DNA from: Plazaster borealis | Lineage: Eukaryota; Echinodermata; Asteroidea; Forcipulatida; Labidiasteridae | NCBI GenBank assembly: GCA_021014325.1 | Contig: CM037472.1 | Span: 32,202,234-32,266,233 of the forward strand | Direction of reading: 5' to 3' | DNA length: 64,000 nucleotides | Shown here: piece after piece, positions 62,742 through 64,000 of the stretch | How positions within the stretch are numbered: the stretch's first letter is position 1 | Layout: each line of letters begins with the position of its first letter | Translations under genes and position numbers: made by a program | The notes under the pieces: generated by a model | The model's input: only the letters and a program-made list of their open reading frames with translations | Told to the model about the DNA's origin: nothing | Databases searched by the model: none

Positions 62742-63104
62742 TTATTCAAGAATATTATTCCTAAAGCAACTTTCTCAATTGTAGAAAGGTTTGCCCTGGA
62801 TAGGTTCGTTACGAATTGTTCGCTTTCTTTAGCCAATTATTCAAGAATATTATTCTCAATGAACCGTTTGGATGTGTCACGTGTGAGAAAAGTTGTTGCT
62901 TTTCTTTGAGAGCTGTTTGCGCTTTCAATAAACCTTTTTTAGTCATGTTTAAGAAAGAGGAGTACTGATTTATATTGCTTATAATAATAATATATACTTG
63001 GGAATGCCGTATTATATTATTATAATAAATATTATATTAAAAATCAACGTAGTCATGAAAATCTCTCCTTGGAAAAGTGGTGGTCCTGAAAAGGACCGGT
63101 TGGT

Positions 63105-63835
63105 TTATTTAAGAGGTTGTTCTCTTTTTCTCTTGGTTCCTCGAGCCTTGGTTGGTCTTGGCCGGGTGAAGAAACCGAAGAGCTGGGTTGCTGTTCTCAG
63201 TTCCGCTCCCTTGAAGTCTTGTACCAGCTGTGCTCTTGCTTCTTTCTTGGCCTTATCAAGTCTTGTCTCCAACTCCTCCGTCTGGAACTTGTACTCCACG
63301 AGTGTGTGCTGGACCAGAAGCAAGGATGCCTTTGAAGTTAGTCTGTTCCAATTCTCCGTAAAGGATGGTTGGGAGGTGAGACCCTTGTGGGGATGCGGTG
63401 GCCTTGCTGTGTTCCGGAAGTATGCCGGCGGTTTGTTTGACGCTATGGCTTGGCCAAAAGTGGTGACTTGGTGCGTAATGTGGCTCGTAGCAGCTGTTAA
63501 AATGTTAACTGGCTCCGCTAAGAGTTTTACGTGGTTAAAGTCTTTTTCGGCAAGTTTGATGGGTGGAGCAGGGGTTTCACTTTGAAATTCTTCCTGACAT
63601 CAAACGACGTGATTAGTGAATCCTGCAACTGGTCGATGAGAGGGAGTTGTCCGCAGGTGAAATCGCTGATGATGGAGGAAGCTGGCGATGAAGGCTGATC
63701 TTGAGTGCTTGAGCAGGATGGCTGAGGGCTGGACTTTGGGCGTCGTTTAAACGATTTGCTCAGTTTGGTATAACAAAGAGGATCCGAACAAATATCCTCG
63801 CGGTCTCCCAAAAAATAATAATTTTCCTGACACAT
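63105..63835 (-). pseudogene. N-terminal ORF region of the Penelope-like element
   Basis: Two overlapping open frames that need one frame change near 63600-63530. The first starts inside the inverted repeat (MCQENYYFLGDREDICSD) and is basic and Ser/Pro-rich. The second contains EELETRLDKAKKEARAQLVQ, likely coiled coil, and ends in a basic stretch (RPRPTKARGTKRKREQ). No enzyme domain is recognised. Placement as the element's N-terminus rests on position upstream of the RT piece. Confidence 0.5.
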
Positions 63836-64000
63836 TTGTCAACCGGTTCTTTTGGTCCTTTTATGTTCGCCAACCACCCCAGTCAACTTGACAAAATACG
63901 AACATTATACCCAGACGCTAACCCATACCCATAAAACATGTAAAAACACTTTTACTGTTTTATGTTTATCTCAAGTCAACAGTGTTGGAGTGTCACTGAA

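Larger units (their letters stand above)
61104..64000 (-). mobile_element. Penelope-like retroelement bounded by inverted terminal repeats (runs off window)
   Basis: The sequence from 61104 to about 61340 reappears inverted at about 63768-64000, giving terminal inverted repeats of at least 230 bp with some mismatches; the outer right end is cut by the window edge. Between them, on the minus strand, are pieces of a reverse transcriptase polyprotein of Penelope-like type: an N-terminal region (63835-63105), the palm entry ending FLPKIYK (62741-62066) and a thumb/linker region with IFPDPPFIAYR (61851-61494). The central RT motifs and any GIY-YIG nuclease are missing, so the copy is internally deleted and cannot be autonomous. 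Confidence 0.75.

Overview
The window looks like nuclear DNA from an intron-rich animal. One large multi-exon gene on the minus strand is set in AT-rich sequence full of short inverted-repeat transposons (MITEs), tRNA-derived SINEs, LINE and Penelope-like fragments and simple repeats. The mix of repeats, and a protein close to vertebrate NEK9, suggest a marine deuterostome invertebrate, most likely an echinoderm. That placement is inference from general resemblance, not from a search.

The only gene I can support is a NEK9 (Nercc1)-type kinase, coded from about 49190 down to 13177. I traced 21 coding exons whose phases all fit and whose introns are all GT-AG. They give a predicted protein of about 935 residues: N-terminal NIMA-family kinase domain (about 35-290), linker, RCC1 beta-propeller (about 325-708), Ser/Asp-rich linker, Pro/Ser-rich segment and a short C-terminal coiled coil. 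This is the architecture of the mitotic kinase that activates NEK6/NEK7 in vertebrates.

Layout. 1-13176: no gene recognised; MITEs, one SINE and degenerate tandem repeats. 13177-16656: C-terminal exons, with a 5'-truncated LINE in the intron between them. 19328-27495: RCC1 exons. 29832-38473: linker and kinase exons. 39540-47092: a 7.5-kb tandem array of a 50-bp unit (about 150 copies) inside intron 2. 47176-49190: first two exons. 49191-50766: presumed 5' flank. 50767-57412: two rearranged duplicate blocks of NEK9 intron/exon sequence. The first is an inverted copy of about 35654-38083 carrying kinase exons 4 and 5; the second is a direct copy of about 17273-21193 carrying RCC1 exons 17 and 18. 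57413-61100: low-complexity, tandem and MITE sequence, including a 162-bp repeat with a strong hairpin. 61104-64000: a Penelope-like retroelement bounded by long inverted terminal repeats and running off the window edge.

The points most worth a second look are the intronic satellite with its 300-bp higher-order structure, the rearranged NEK9 exon copies (the kinase copy has lost the catalytic Asp), a SINE whose empty site is preserved in the duplicate, a recurring hammerhead-like motif, and the inverted-repeat-bounded Penelope-like element.
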